From: Streptomyces albofaciens JCM 4342
Lineage (GTDB): Bacteria > Actinomycetota > Actinomycetes > Streptomycetales > Streptomycetaceae
NCBI RefSeq assembly: GCF_008634025.1
Contig: NZ_PDCM01000001.1
Coordinates: 2,353,501 to 2,417,500 of the forward strand
Length of the DNA stretch: 64,000 nt
Direction of reading: 5' to 3'
In this document: in pieces, positions 14,827-24,444 of the stretch
Numbering within the stretch: position 1 is the first letter of the stretch
Layout of the letters: each line of letters starts with the position of its first letter
Made by a program: the position numbers and the translations under genes
Notes under the pieces: generated by a model
Database searches by the model: none
Told to the model about the DNA's origin: nothing
Seen by the model: the letters and a program-made list of their open reading frames with translations, nothing else

Positions 14827-16356
14827 CTACTTCGCCGGAACTTCCTTCCCGGTCGACGCGTCGATCACATCCCGCCCCGCCAGCGGCTTGTCCAGCGGCA
14901 CCGTCCGCGTGAACTCCTTCGCCATCTTCACGCAGATCTGGTTCGGCTTCTTGTCCTTGCCGATGACCTCGGCCTTGACGCTCTTGCCGGTCTGCTCGGC
15001 GGTCGCCGAGTACGTGCTGCACACACCGCCCCAGAAGCGCAGCGTCAGGGACTTGCCGTCCGCGCTGAGGGAGTACGACTCCAGGCTCATCGCCCCGGCC
15101 TTGCCCGACGGCTTGCCGCTGCTCGGCGGCTGCGCGGAGGTGCCGCCGCCCTTCTTGACGTACTTCGGGTCCACCGCGGGGTACGTGACCGTGCCGCCGC
15201 CCGTCCGCTGCACCTTGTACAGCCACGACGGCACCAGCGCCGGGCGGCCGCCGACGTACTGCGCCGAGAGCCCGAAGACCGCGCCGGTCACATCGGCGGG
15301 CTTGCGCGCGGAGGCGTTGCCCACGCACGGCTCGGCGCCCTGGCCGTCGGCCTTTTCCTGCTTCTGCGGCTCGGCCGTCGCACAGCCGCCGGTGCCGGAG
15401 TTCGCGCCGCCGTGCGCCGCGTTCAGCCGCTCCAGCGTCTTCTCCGCGCTCTGTACGGGGTACGTGTCGCCCTTGACCGGCTGCGCCAACTGACCGCTGC
15501 CGCCGACGACCTGGCCGTCCGAGCCGACCTGGATCTCGCTCTGCCAGCCGTACGTGGGCAGGCCGCCGATCACCGGGTTCGCGCTCACGGTCCGTACCGC
15601 GCCGGACAGTCCGCTCGCGTCCAGCTCGGCGTCCTTCTGGCCGAGCGCCGCCAGCACGGGCTGCGCGGCCTGCTTCGCCTTCTCCGGGGAGACGGCGCTC
15701 TTCTCGCCGGTGCCGCCGCCCGTGCCGTCCCGGTAGGACGGACAGCCGGGGCCGCTCGCCTGCGAGCCGTCCGAGCCCTTGCCGGGCGCGGGCTCCGCGC
15801 AGCCGGTGCCGCCCGGCGTGCCGTACTGCGAGTACGTCCACGCGCCGGAACCGCTCTTGGCCACCTGGAGGACGGGGCTGCGCGCGTCCCGCGTCAGGCC
15901 GCCCACCTTCCAGGAGTCGCCGTCCGAGCGGACCTCGCCGGGCAGGTCCAGGGCCTTGGCCAGCCGGGCCACGGCCTCCTGGGAGACCTGGCCGCGCGGC
16001 TGGTAGACGGGGGCCGAGGAGGGGCCGTCGGGCAGCTTGCCGGCCGCCCGGTAGCCGGAGCCCTGCGGGTCGGGTTCGCCGGGGGCGATCCCGGCGTGCG
16101 AGCTGGTGCCCTCGCCCGTCGTGTAACCGTCCAGGGCCAGCGGCGGCGGGCCGCCCTCGGGGCGGGCGCCGGCGCCGCTGTCCCCGCCGCCGGAGGCGGT
16201 CGAGGCCCAGTACGCCGCGCCGCCGCCGGCCAGCAGCACGGCCGCGGCCACCGAGGCCGCGATCAGCGGGCTGCGCCGGCGCCGGGCGGTGGTCTCCTGC
16301 GTGTCGTCGGTGGAATGCTCCCCGCCGGACGCGGGGGAGGTGTCCTCGGTGCTCAC
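14827..16356 (-). CDS. conserved membrane-anchored extracellular protein, unknown function
   Basis: Protein of 509 aa: short acidic/Ser-Thr cytosolic head with a basic stop (TTARRRRSP), one transmembrane helix at about residues 31-50 (LIAASVAAAVLLAGGGAAYW), and a large Gly/Ser/Pro-rich extracellular region. The extracellular part contains cysteines in a few spaced positions and motifs such as GQVSQEAVARLAKALDLPGEV, and ends with a region containing LRFWGGVCSTYSATAEQTGKS. It looks like a streptomycete-specific surface protein; I recognise no enzyme motif. Start GTG at 16356 with AAGGAG upstream. It is convergent with erpA. Confidence 0.75.
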   Translation of the reverse strand: MSTEDTSPASGGEHSTDDTQETTARRRRSPLIAASVAAAVLLAGGGAAYWASTASGGGDSGAGARPEGGPPPLALDGYTTGEGTSSHAGIAPGEPDPQGSGYRAAGKLPDGPSSAPVYQPRGQVSQEAVARLAKALDLPGEVRSDGDSWKVGGLTRDARSPVLQVAKSGSGAWTYSQYGTPGGTGCAEPAPGKGSDGSQASGPGCPSYRDGTGGGTGEKSAVSPEKAKQAAQPVLAALGQKDAELDASGLSGAVRTVSANPVIGGLPTYGWQSEIQVGSDGQVVGGSGQLAQPVKGDTYPVQSAEKTLERLNAAHGGANSGTGGCATAEPQKQEKADGQGAEPCVGNASARKPADVTGAVFGLSAQYVGGRPALVPSWLYKVQRTGGGTVTYPAVDPKYVKKGGGTSAQPPSSGKPSGKAGAMSLESYSLSADGKSLTLRFWGGVCSTYSATAEQTGKSVKAEVIGKDKKPNQICVKMAKEFTRTVPLDKPLAGRDVIDASTGKEVPAK

Positions 16357-16455
16357 CGCTTCGCTCCTTCGGCTCCGCTGAACAACTGACGTGCCCTCCT
16401 CCGTGGGGAGGACGCCGGTTGGACGGAGCCGGTGCGTCCGCGGTTCCCTCCGGCC

Positions 16456-16701
16456 TCAGTCGCCGTATTCGGACATCCCGTCGACCAGGGCGGCGGAGGA
16501 GGCGGGGACGGTGATGCCGTGCAGCTCGCGGGCGGGCGGCGGCGGGGCCTGGGGGCCGCTGCGCCAGTGCGGCGCCATCCGCGCGCAGTCGCCCAGCAGC
16601 TGGGCCATCGACTCCGGCTCGGCGGAGCCGGGGGTGCGGCGGGAGGCGGTGGCGCGAACGCCGGGCGAACGGGGTGTGACGCCCTTCACATGCTTGGTCA
16701 T
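16456..16701 (-). CDS. small hypothetical protein
   Basis: Predicted protein of 81 aa (start ATG 16699-16701, MTKHVKGVTPRSPGVRATA). Basic N-terminus, then SMAQLLGDCARMAPHWRSGPQAPPPPAREL and an acidic end. No Shine-Dalgarno is visible; TACGGT lies six bases before the ATG, compatible with a leaderless transcript. It is divergent from the PfkB kinase. Function unknown, and it is less certain than its neighbours. Confidence 0.55.
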   Translation of the reverse strand: MTKHVKGVTPRSPGVRATASRRTPGSAEPESMAQLLGDCARMAPHWRSGPQAPPPPARELHGITVPASSAALVDGMSEYGD

Positions 16702-16842
16702 AACGGCACCGTACGCATCCACCGGGCCGCGAAGAAAGCCCTACTATCGGGTAGTTTCGCCTGGTGGGGGGAGATCAGGACACCCGGTACCGTTGACCAA
16801 CGTCCGTCCCGTCCTTCCGCCTCCCGCAGGAGCAGACCCGTC

Positions 16843-17817
16843 GTGCGTATCGCAGTCACCGGCTCCATCGCCACCGACCACCTGATGACCTTCCCCGGCC
16901 GTTTCGCCGATCAGCTGGTCGCCGACCAGCTGCACACGGTCTCCCTCTCCTTCCTGGTCGACGAACTGGACGTACGGCGCGGCGGCGTCGGCGCCAACAT
17001 CTGCTTCGGCATGGGCCAGCTCGGCACCGCCCCGATCCTGGTCGGCGCGGCCGGCAACGACTTCGAGGAGTACCGCGCCTGGCTCGACCGGCACGGCGTG
17101 GACACCCGCTCGGTGCGCATCTCCGAGGTCAAGCACACCGCCCGCTTCGTGTGCACCACCGACGCCGACCACAACCAGATCGGCTCGTTCTACACCGGCG
17201 CGATGAGCGAGGCGCGGCTGATCGAGCTGCACACCGTCGCCGAGCGCGTCGGCGGCCTGGACCTCGTGCTGATCGGCGCGGACGACCCCGAGGCGATGGT
17301 CCGCCACACCGAGGAGTGCCGCACCCGCGGCATCCCCTTCGCGGCCGACTTCTCCCAGCAGATCGCCCGGATGGACGGCGAGGGCATCCGCACCCTCACC
17401 GAGGGCGCCGCGTACCTCTTCAACAACGAGTACGAAAAGGGCCTGATCGAGTCCAAGACCGGCTGGTCCTCCGAGGAGATCCTGGCCAAGGTCGGCACCC
17501 GGGTCACGACGCTGGGCGCCGACGGCGTGCGCATCGAGCGGGCCGGCGAGCCGGACATCCTCGTCGGCACCGCCGAGGAGAAGACCAAGGCCGACCCGAC
17601 CGGCGTCGGCGACGCCTTCCGCGCCGGCTTCCTGTCCGGCCTGGCCTGGGGCGTCGGCCTGGAGCGCGCCGCGCAGACCGGCTGCATGCTGGCGACCCTG
17701 GTCATCGAGACCGTCGGCACCCAGGAGTACGAGCTGCACCGCAGCCACTTCATGGACCGCTTCACCAAGGCGTACGGCCACGAGGCCGCCGAAGAGATCC
17801 GGGCGCATCTGGCCTGA
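16843..17817 (+). CDS. PfkB/ribokinase family carbohydrate or nucleoside kinase
   Basis: Cytosolic kinase of 324 aa. The N-terminal PfkB signature region GGVGANICFGMGQLGTAPILVGAAGNDF and the C-terminal active-site motif ADPTGVGDAFRAGFLSGL, with the catalytic Asp, are both intact. The substrate may be adenosine or a sugar; the family alone does not decide. Start GTG at 16843 (VRIAVTGSIATDH), with CAGGAG upstream and a good -10 (TACTAT, 16742-16747) about 95 bp before it. Convergent with the cysteine desulfurase. Confidence 0.9.
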   Translation: MRIAVTGSIATDHLMTFPGRFADQLVADQLHTVSLSFLVDELDVRRGGVGANICFGMGQLGTAPILVGAAGNDFEEYRAWLDRHGVDTRSVRISEVKHTARFVCTTDADHNQIGSFYTGAMSEARLIELHTVAERVGGLDLVLIGADDPEAMVRHTEECRTRGIPFAADFSQQIARMDGEGIRTLTEGAAYLFNNEYEKGLIESKTGWSSEEILAKVGTRVTTLGADGVRIERAGEPDILVGTAEEKTKADPTGVGDAFRAGFLSGLAWGVGLERAAQTGCMLATLVIETVGTQEYELHRSHFMDRFTKAYGHEAAEEIRAHLA

Positions 17818-17839
17818 TCCGGTCGCCGGGCGGGGCGGC

Positions 17840-17870
17840 GGGGCCGGGACGGCCCGCCGCGTCCGGCCCC
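17840..17870. terminator. GC-rich stem-loop between convergent genes
   Basis: GGGGCCGG(G)AC at 17840-17850 pairs with GTCCGGCCCC at 17861-17870 with one bulged G. It lies between the PfkB kinase and the desulfurase-TusA gene. Confidence 0.6.
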
Positions 17871-17873
17871 TCT

Positions 17874-19262
17874 TCAGACGCGGCGCCGCACCACGTACGC
17901 GGCGCCGCGCTCCGCCGCCCGCTCGCCCACGTACTCCTGGCCCCGCATCTCGCACCACGCCGGAATGTCCAGCCGCGCCGCCTCGTCGTCCGCCAGGACG
18001 GTCAGCGTGGCGCCCACCGGCACGTCGCCGATCACCTTCGCCAGCTCGATGACGGGCAGCGGGCAGCGCTTGCCGAGCGCGTCCACGACCGTCGCGGCGG
18101 CATCCGATCCGGCTGCTTCCGGCCCGGCCGCCGCCGGGGCGCCCAGCTGTTCCCGTACGGAACGGACCGTCTCCGGGAGGACCTCCAGGAAGCGGTCGAC
18201 GTCGGACCCGGCGGTGCCGGGCGGCAGCGACACCCGTACGTTGCCCTCCGACAGCACGCCCATCGCCCGCAGCACATGGCTCGGCGTCAGGGTGCTGGAC
18301 GTACAGGACGAGCCGGACGAGACGGAGAAGCCCGCCCGGTCCAGCTCGTGCAGCAGTGTCTCTCCGTCGACATAGAGACACGAGAAGGTCACCACGTGGG
18401 GGAGCCGGCGCACCGGATCGCCGACGACCTCGGTGTCCGGCACCGCCGCGGCCACCCGGGCGCGGATGCGGTCCACCAGCTCCCGCAGCCGTGCCCCCTC
18501 GGCCGCGGCCTCGGCCTGTACGGCGCGCAGCGACGCGGCCGCCGCGACCACGGCGGGCAGGTTCCCGAAGCCCGGTACCCTCCCGGACTCGCGCTCGTCC
18601 TGCGGCCCCTGCGGCGCGAACCGGGTGCCCTTGCGGACCGCCAGCAGCCCCACGCCGGGCGGCCCGCCCCACTTGTGGGCGCTGCCCGTCAGCAGCGACC
18701 AGGCGCCGCCCACCGGGCCCCAGGGCAGCGACTGGGCGGCGTCCACCAGCAGCGGCACCTCCGCCTCCCGGCAGGCCGCGGCGGCCTCCTCCACGGGCTG
18801 CTCGGTGCCCACCTCGTGGTTGGCGGACTGGAGGACGGCGAGCGCGGTGTCCGGGCGCAGCGCGGCGGCCAGCTCCCCGGCGGCCACCCGGCCCGTACGG
18901 TCCACGCCGACCTCGGTCACCGTGCCGCCCGCCGCCTCGTGGGCCGCGGCGGCGTGCAGGACGGAGGAGTGCTCGACCGCGGAGTGGACCAGATGGCGGC
19001 CGACACGCCGACGCGCGGCGAGCGTGCCGGACATGGCCGAATGCACCGCCTGCGTCCCCGAAGGGGTGAAAACCAGCTCGTCGGGCCGGCAGCCGACGGC
19101 CTCCGCCGCCGCTTCCCGTGCCGCGTCCAGCAGCAGCCGGGCGCGGCGGCCCTCGCGGTAGGGGCGGGCCGGGTCGGCCCAGCCCTCGTCGAGCGAGGCG
19201 AGCAGGGCCTCACGGGCGACCGGGTGCAGGGGAGCGGCCGAGGCGGCGTCGAAGTAGGACAC
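17874..19262 (-). CDS. cysteine desulfurase fused to a TusA sulfurtransferase domain
   Basis: Bifunctional sulfur-mobilising protein of 462 aa. Residues ~1-375 form a class V aminotransferase fold of the NifS/IscS type: PLP Lys at about 197 (GSAHKWGGPPG) and the persulfide-forming Cys at about 320 (SSGSSCTSSTLTPSHVL). Residues ~385-462 are a TusA/SirA domain with its catalytic Cys at about 400 in GKRCPLPVIELAK. Fusing donor and acceptor would let sulfur pass from cysteine to the TusA domain within one chain. Start GTG at 19260-19262, with TAGCGT seven bases before it and no good Shine-Dalgarno, hence probably leaderless. It is divergent from ctaC. Confidence 0.93.
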   Translation of the reverse strand: MSYFDAASAAPLHPVAREALLASLDEGWADPARPYREGRRARLLLDAAREAAAEAVGCRPDELVFTPSGTQAVHSAMSGTLAARRRVGRHLVHSAVEHSSVLHAAAAHEAAGGTVTEVGVDRTGRVAAGELAAALRPDTALAVLQSANHEVGTEQPVEEAAAACREAEVPLLVDAAQSLPWGPVGGAWSLLTGSAHKWGGPPGVGLLAVRKGTRFAPQGPQDERESGRVPGFGNLPAVVAAAASLRAVQAEAAAEGARLRELVDRIRARVAAAVPDTEVVGDPVRRLPHVVTFSCLYVDGETLLHELDRAGFSVSSGSSCTSSTLTPSHVLRAMGVLSEGNVRVSLPPGTAGSDVDRFLEVLPETVRSVREQLGAPAAAGPEAAGSDAAATVVDALGKRCPLPVIELAKVIGDVPVGATLTVLADDEAARLDIPAWCEMRGQEYVGERAAERGAAYVVRRRV

Positions 19263-19432
19263 GCCCCCGACGCTAGCGTGTTCGGGTCCGGGCGCCGGGC
19301 GCGGCGTCAGATGACCCGCGGAGCCCGGCATTCCGGCGCGCGGGGGCCGTCCCCCGGATGCCGCAGCCACCCCTTCGGAGGGCGGTGCGGCGCGTTGGGC
19401 ACCCTCCCCGCGCGACCCCAAATAGCGTCCAG

Positions 19433-19463
19433 TAGGGTTTGGTCCGCATAAACATCCAAACCC
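19433..19463. promoter_or_regulatory. ctaC promoter with 8-bp inverted repeat
   Basis: The 281-bp gap 19263-19543 contains a TAGGGT -10-like hexamer (19433-19438) reading toward ctaC. Overlapping it is the inverted repeat GGGTTTGG (19435-19442) / CCAAACCC (19456-19463) with a 13-base A/T-richer spacer. It may be an operator for the cytochrome oxidase operon or a stem at the 5' end of its mRNA. Confidence 0.45.
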
Positions 19464-19543
19464 CTGCCCGTGCCAGGGCCGGCGACCGACCAGCGAGACG
19501 GCCGCAGCCGGTCTCGCGGGCGAGACTCTCGGGAAGGCGCTAC

Positions 19544-20506
19544 GTGAGTCCCAACGGCTCCGACCGCTCGTCGCGGCGCCCGATGCGGCGGAAGCTGCCG
19601 CAGGTGCTGGCTGCGGGACTGGTCCTGGCAACCGCGACCGGTTGCACATACAAGGACTTTCCCAACCTCGGCATGCCCAATCCGGCTACTGAAGAGGCGC
19701 CGCGGATCCTCTCCCTTTGGCAGGGCTCCTGGGCCGCCGCCCTCGCAGTGGGCGTGCTGGTGTGGGGCCTGATCATCTGGAGCTGGATCTTCCACCGCCG
19801 CAGCCGGACCAAGGTGGAGGTCCCCGCACAGACGCGGTACAACATGCCCATCGAGGCGTTGTACACCATCGTTCCGTTCATCATCATCGCGGTGCTCTTC
19901 TACTTCACCGCGCGCGATGAGAGCGAACTCCTCAAGACTTCGAAGAAGCCCGACCACGTCATCAACGTGGTGGGCTATCAGTGGAGCTGGGCGTTCAACT
20001 ACCTGGAGAACGTGGACGGCAAGGCCGACACCACGAACATCAACTCCAAGGAACTCTCCGCGATCCCGGACAAGTGGAAGAAGAACGTCCCCGCCGGCGC
20101 CGACGGCGTGTACGACGAGGGCATCCCGGGCACGCGGAACCCGCAGACCGGCAACCCCGGCCCGACGCTGTGGCTGCCCAAGGGCGAGACGGTTCAGTTC
20201 GTCCTGACGTCGCGTGATGTCATCCACTCGTTCTGGGTGGTGCCGTTCCTGATGAAGCAGGACGTGATTCCCGGCCACACCAACGTCTTCGAGGTGACCC
20301 CCAACAAGGAGGGCACCTTCATGGGCAAGTGCGCCGAGCTCTGCGGCGTCGACCACTCCCGGATGCTCTTCAACGTCAAGGTGGTCTCCCCCGAGAAGTA
20401 CCGGGAGCACCTGAAGGAACTGGCGAAGAAGGGCCAGACCGGTTACCTGCCGTCGGGCATCAAGCAGACGGATCACGCCAGGAACGCGGAGACCAACAAC
20501 AAGTGA
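19544..20506 (+). CDS. ctaC: cytochrome c oxidase subunit II (aa3 type)
   Basis: Membrane-anchored, CuA-bearing subunit that takes electrons from cytochrome c (in actinobacteria, from the QcrC cytochrome of the bcc complex). Start GTG at 19544 with GGGAAGG upstream; the signal peptide ends in a lipobox-like LATATGC with Cys at residue 34, so it is probably a lipoprotein. Two transmembrane helices follow ([20 protein letters not shown] and [16 protein letters not shown]). The CuA site is [12 protein letters not shown] with ligands at about Cys263, Cys267 and His271. Stop overlaps ctaD as GTGA. Confidence 0.97.
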   Translation: MSPNGSDRSSRRPMRRKLPQVLAAGLVLATATGCTYKDFPNLGMPNPATEEAPRILSLWQGSWAAALAVGVLVWGLIIWSWIFHRRSRTKVEVPAQTRYNMPIEALYTIVPFIIIAVLFYFTARDESELLKTSKKPDHVINVVGYQWSWAFNYLENVDGKADTTNINSKELSAIPDKWKKNVPAGADGVYDEGIPGTRNPQTGNPGPTLWLPKGETVQFVLTSRDVIHSFWVVPFLMKQDVIPGHTNVFEVTPNKEGTFMGKCAELCGVDHSRMLFNVKVVSPEKYREHLKELAKKGQTGYLPSGIKQTDHARNAETNNK

Positions 20507-22233
20507 GCATCCTCAACGAACCTCAGGGTGCCGCCGCCGCAACGGCTGAGGCAGCACCGCCCGCACGCAAGAAGTCTCCCGGCTCCGTCGTGGTGAGCTG
20601 GCTGACGACCACTGACCACAAGACCATCGGTACGCTCTACCTGGTCACCTCGTTCGCGTTCTTCTGCATCGGCGGCCTGATGGCCCTGCTGATGCGCGCC
20701 GAGCTCGCTCGTCCCGGCACGCAGATCATGTCGAACGAGCAGTTCAACCAGGCGTTCACGATGCACGGCACGATCATGCTGCTGATGTTCGCGACGCCGC
20801 TGTTCTCCGGTTTCGCGAACTGGATCATGCCGCTGCAGATCGGCGCGCCCGACGTGGCGTTCCCGCGGCTGAACATGTTCGCGTACTGGCTGTACCTCTT
20901 CGGCTCGCTGATCGCGGTGGCCGGCTTCCTGACCCCGCAGGGCGCGGCCGACTTCGGCTGGTTCGCCTACTCGCCGCTGTCGGACGCGGTCCGCTCGCCG
21001 GGTGTCGGCGCCGACATGTGGATCATGGGTCTGGCCTTCTCCGGCTTCGGTACGATCCTCGGCTCGGTCAACTTCATCACCACGATCATCTGCATGCGCG
21101 CTCCCGGCATGACGATGTTCCGGATGCCGATCTTCACCTGGAACGTCCTGCTGACCGGTGTGCTGGTCCTGCTGGCCTTCCCGGTCCTGGCCGCCGCGCT
21201 GTTCGCCCTGGAGGCGGACCGTAAATTCGGGGCGCATGTATTCGACGCGGCCAATGGCGGCGCATTGCTGTGGCAGCACCTCTTCTGGTTCTTCGGCCAC
21301 CCCGAGGTGTACATCATCGCGCTGCCGTTCTTCGGCATCATTTCCGAGGTCATTCCGGTCTTCTCCCGGAAGCCGATGTTCGGTTACATCGGTCTGATCG
21401 CGGCGACGATTTCGATCGCGGGCCTTTCGGTCACCGTGTGGGCGCACCACATGTACGTGACGGGCGGCGTCCTGTTGCCGTTCTTCTCGTTCATGACGTT
21501 CCTCATCGCGGTACCGACCGGTGTGAAGTTCTTCAACTGGATCGGCACGATGTGGAAGGGCTCGCTGTCCTTCGAGACGCCGATGCTCTGGGCCGTCGGC
21601 TTCCTGATCACCTTCACCTTCGGTGGTCTGACCGGCGTCATCCTGGCCTCGCCGCCGATGGACTTCCACGTCTCGGACTCGTACTTCGTCGTGGCGCACT
21701 TCCACTACGTCATCTTCGGCACCGTCGTCTTCGCGATGTTCGCCGGCTTCCACTTCTGGTGGCCGAAGTTCACCGGCAAGATGCTGGACGAGCGCCTCGG
21801 CAAGATCACGTTCTGGACGCTGTTCGTCGGCTTCCACGGCACCTTCCTCGTCCAGCACTGGCTGGGCGCCGAGGGCATGCCCCGCCGTTACGCGGACTAC
21901 CTGAACGCCGACGGCTTCACCACGCTGAACACGATCTCGACCATCGCCTCGTTCCTGCTGGGCCTGTCGATGCTGCCGTTCATGTACAACGTGTGGAAGA
22001 CGGCCAAGTACGGCAAGAAGGTCGAGGTCGACGACCCCTGGGGCTACGGCCGCTCGCTGGAGTGGGCGACCTCCTGCCCGCCGCCGCGGCACAACTTCCT
22101 CACCCTGCCGCGCATCCGCAGTGAATCCCCGGCGTTCGACCTGCACCACCCGGAGATCGCGGCGCTGGAGGCCCTGGAGAACGAGGGCCAGAAGGACACC
22201 GCGCTGGCCGGTGGCAAGGAGGTCGGCAAGTGA
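20503..22233 (+). CDS. ctaD: cytochrome c oxidase subunit I
   Basis: Catalytic heme a/a3-CuB subunit of the proton-pumping oxidase, 576 aa with at least 12 transmembrane helices. Recognisable features are [15 protein letters not shown] at the N-terminus, [13 protein letters not shown] (heme a ligand region), the CuB/heme motif [14 protein letters not shown] with the cross-linked His-Tyr, [10 protein letters not shown], and the heme a3/a ligand block [11 protein letters not shown]. Start GTG at 20503 overlaps the ctaC stop, and the stop overlaps the ctaF start, so ctaCDF are translationally coupled. Confidence 0.98.
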   Translation: MSILNEPQGAAAATAEAAPPARKKSPGSVVVSWLTTTDHKTIGTLYLVTSFAFFCIGGLMALLMRAELARPGTQIMSNEQFNQAFTMHGTIMLLMFATPLFSGFANWIMPLQIGAPDVAFPRLNMFAYWLYLFGSLIAVAGFLTPQGAADFGWFAYSPLSDAVRSPGVGADMWIMGLAFSGFGTILGSVNFITTIICMRAPGMTMFRMPIFTWNVLLTGVLVLLAFPVLAAALFALEADRKFGAHVFDAANGGALLWQHLFWFFGHPEVYIIALPFFGIISEVIPVFSRKPMFGYIGLIAATISIAGLSVTVWAHHMYVTGGVLLPFFSFMTFLIAVPTGVKFFNWIGTMWKGSLSFETPMLWAVGFLITFTFGGLTGVILASPPMDFHVSDSYFVVAHFHYVIFGTVVFAMFAGFHFWWPKFTGKMLDERLGKITFWTLFVGFHGTFLVQHWLGAEGMPRRYADYLNADGFTTLNTISTIASFLLGLSMLPFMYNVWKTAKYGKKVEVDDPWGYGRSLEWATSCPPPRHNFLTLPRIRSESPAFDLHHPEIAALEALENEGQKDTALAGGKEVGK

Positions 22234-22628
22234 AGATCCAGGGCAAGATGTTCATCTGGCTCTCCGTCTTCGTCCTCGCCATGGCGATCGTCTATGGCGT
22301 GTGGTCGAAGGAGCCGGCGGGCACCACCGCGCTGTTCCTCGCGTTCGGTCTGTGCATCATGATCGGCTACTACCTGGCCTTCACGGCCCGGCGGGTGGAC
22401 GCCGGAGCGCAGGACAACGACGAGGCCGAGGTCTCCGACGACGCCGGTGAGCTGGGCTTCTTCAGCCCGCACAGCTGGCAGCCGCTCTCCCTTGGCGTCG
22501 GCGGCGCGCTCGCCTTCCTGGGCGTCGTCTTCGGCTGGTGGCTGCTCTACTTCTCGGCCCCGGTCATCCTGATCGGTCTGTTCGGCTGGGTCTTCGAGTA
22601 CTACCGCGGCGAGAACCGCACGCAGTAA
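22230..22628 (+). CDS. ctaF: cytochrome c oxidase subunit IV (actinobacterial)
   Basis: Small membrane subunit of 132 aa with four hydrophobic helices ([37 protein letters not shown], and two in the C-terminal half around [29 protein letters not shown]). It matches the actinobacterial CtaF family found directly after ctaD. Start is GTG at 22230 in a GTGA overlap with ctaD. A very strong terminator follows and closes the ctaCDF operon. Confidence 0.93.
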   Translation: MKIQGKMFIWLSVFVLAMAIVYGVWSKEPAGTTALFLAFGLCIMIGYYLAFTARRVDAGAQDNDEAEVSDDAGELGFFSPHSWQPLSLGVGGALAFLGVVFGWWLLYFSAPVILIGLFGWVFEYYRGENRTQ

Positions 22629-22643
22629 GCGGTTCCCACGCAC

Positions 22644-22685
22644 CGGGCGGGCCCGGACACCTCACCAGGTGTCCGGGCCCGCCCG
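22644..22685 (+). terminator. 19-bp perfect stem-loop after ctaF
   Basis: Arms 22644-22662 and 22667-22685 pair perfectly over 19 bp with the tetraloop CACC, followed by TTTGC. It is the clearest rho-independent-like structure in the window and ends the ctaCDF unit. Confidence 0.92.
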
Positions 22686-22736
22686 TTTGCAGTCCTCCAG
22701 CGCGCCGTGGCGGCCGAACCTTCCTACTTTGGGGGC

Positions 22737-24011
22737 ATGAGCCACCGACCACGCCTTCGGACGGCGCTGGGCTGCGCCTTCCTGCTGGCGCCCCTGGCCG
22801 CGGGCGCCACCGCCTGCGGCGGTCCGGACGCGGACCCGCTCTCGGAAGCGCCGTACGACGCGGCCGAGCAGATCTCGTCCAACGCGCCCGGCGGCGACGA
22901 GAAGGCCGACCCGGACAAGCCGCTGGAGGTCACCACCACCGGTGACGAGGCCCGGATCACGGACGTGACCGCCACCGACGCCTCCGGCCGCTACATCAGG
23001 GGCGAACTGGCCGCGGACGGCAAGCAGTGGCACACCACCGTCCCGCTGGCCGCCGGCACGCGCTACACGGTGCGGGTGAGCACCGAGGACGAGGACGGCG
23101 CGCCCGGCCGCAAGATCCTCCAGATCGACACCAAGGACACCGGCGACCGGCTGAACGTCACGTTCGGTCCCGACAACGGCACGTACGGGGTGGGGCAGCC
23201 CGTCACGGCGCAGCTGAGCAAGCCGGTCAAGGACCCCAGGGCGCGCGCCGTCGTGGAGGGCGCGCTCAAGGTCGAGTCCACCCCGCGCGTCGAGGGATCC
23301 TGGCACTGGGTCGACAGCAAGACGCTGCACTTCCGGCCGAAGGAGTACTGGCCCGCGCACGCCGCCGTGGAGGTGCACAGCAACCTGGAGGGCCTGAAGA
23401 TCTCCGGCGGGCTGTACGGGGGCCCCGCCAAGCCCGTGAAGCTGCGTACGGGGGACCGGGTGGAGGCGGTCACGGACGCCGCGGCGCACACCATGACGGT
23501 CACCCGCAACGGCGAGGTGATCAACACCATCCCCGTCACCACCGGCAAGCCGGGCTACTCCACCCGCAACGGCACCAAGGTGGTGCTGGGCAAGGAGGGC
23601 TTCGTCCGGATGCGCGGCGACACGATCGGCATCCCGTCCGGCAGCTCCGACTCCTACGACCTGCCGGTCTACTGGGCCACCCGGGTCACCTGGAGCGGCG
23701 AGTACGTCCACGCGGCGCCCTGGTCCGTGGGGTCGCAGGGCGCCGCCAACGTCAGCCACGGCTGCACCGGCATGAACACCGAGAACGCCAAGTGGTTCTT
23801 CGACACCGTGCGGGTCGGTGACCTCGTCAAGGTCGTCAACAGCGGCGGCGAGACCATGACGCCCTTCGACAACGGCTTCGGCGACTGGAACCTGACGTGG
23901 CAGGAATGGCGCGCGGGCAGCGCGCTGGACAAGAACAGGCCCAGCACCACGGGCGAGCAGGAGCAGCGGCCGGGTCCTGAGAATGCTGCCCGGCTGCGCC
24001 CCCAGGTCTGA
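22737..24011 (+). CDS. L,D-transpeptidase lipoprotein with Ig-like domains
   Basis: Cell-wall cross-linking enzyme making 3-3 peptidoglycan bonds, 424 aa. Lipoprotein signal peptide with lipobox ending in Cys (AAGATAC), two immunoglobulin-like domains (about residues 60-230), then a YkuD catalytic domain whose active-site motif is SHGCTGM, with the nucleophile at about Cys343 and the His two residues before it. The architecture matches mycobacterial LdtMt2-type enzymes. Start ATG at 22737. It sits between ctaF and ctaE, so it splits the oxidase genes. Confidence 0.93.
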   Translation: MSHRPRLRTALGCAFLLAPLAAGATACGGPDADPLSEAPYDAAEQISSNAPGGDEKADPDKPLEVTTTGDEARITDVTATDASGRYIRGELAADGKQWHTTVPLAAGTRYTVRVSTEDEDGAPGRKILQIDTKDTGDRLNVTFGPDNGTYGVGQPVTAQLSKPVKDPRARAVVEGALKVESTPRVEGSWHWVDSKTLHFRPKEYWPAHAAVEVHSNLEGLKISGGLYGGPAKPVKLRTGDRVEAVTDAAAHTMTVTRNGEVINTIPVTTGKPGYSTRNGTKVVLGKEGFVRMRGDTIGIPSGSSDSYDLPVYWATRVTWSGEYVHAAPWSVGSQGAANVSHGCTGMNTENAKWFFDTVRVGDLVKVVNSGGETMTPFDNGFGDWNLTWQEWRAGSALDKNRPSTTGEQEQRPGPENAARLRPQV

Positions 24012-24042
24012 GGACCCCTCAGGACGGCCCTCAGGCGGCCGC

Positions 24043-24444
24043 TCAGGCCCCCGTCAGGAGCCTGCGGCGCAGCAGCCCGGCCAGGGTGTCCGTGAAGGCC
24101 ACCGGGTCCACAGGGTGCGTCACAGCGGCGTCGGCGCGGCTCCACGTCGCCAGCCAGGCGTCCTGCGGGCGCCCGATGAGCACCAGCACCGGCGGGCAGT
24201 GGAAGATCTCGTCCTTGATCTGCCGGCACACGCCCATGCCCCCGGCCGGCGCGGTCTCCCCGTCCAGCACGCACGCGTCGATGCCGCCCTGCTCCAGGGC
24301 CTCCAGGACGGCGGGCAGGGTCGCGCACTCCAGGATCTCCACCGGCGGCACGTCGGCGGCAGGCCGGCGGCCCGTCGCGAGCCGTACCTGTTCGCGGGTG
24401 TCGGCGTTGTCGCTGTAAACCAGCACCGTGGCAGTCGCCTGCAT
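24043..24444 (-). CDS. degenerate response-regulator receiver protein
   Basis: Single-domain cytosolic protein of 133 aa (start ATG 24442-24444, MQATATVLVYSDNADTREQV). It keeps the outline of a receiver: beta-1 VLVYSDN in place of the acidic pair, a central CVLDGETAPAGGMG where the phospho-acceptor Asp would lie, VLVLIGRPQDAW, and DAAVTHPVDPVAF, where the usual Lys-Pro is His-Pro. Loss of the acidic pocket and the Lys suggests it is not conventionally phosphorylated. No output domain. It is convergent with the L,D-transpeptidase. Confidence 0.8.
   Translation of the reverse strand: MQATATVLVYSDNADTREQVRLATGRRPAADVPPVEILECATLPAVLEALEQGGIDACVLDGETAPAGGMGVCRQIKDEIFHCPPVLVLIGRPQDAWLATWSRADAAVTHPVDPVAFTDTLAGLLRRRLLTGA

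Noticed and set aside
16741..16757. CTAC/GTAG dyad near the PfkB promoter
   Set aside because: Arms are only four bases and overlap an ordinary -10; not distinguishable from chance.
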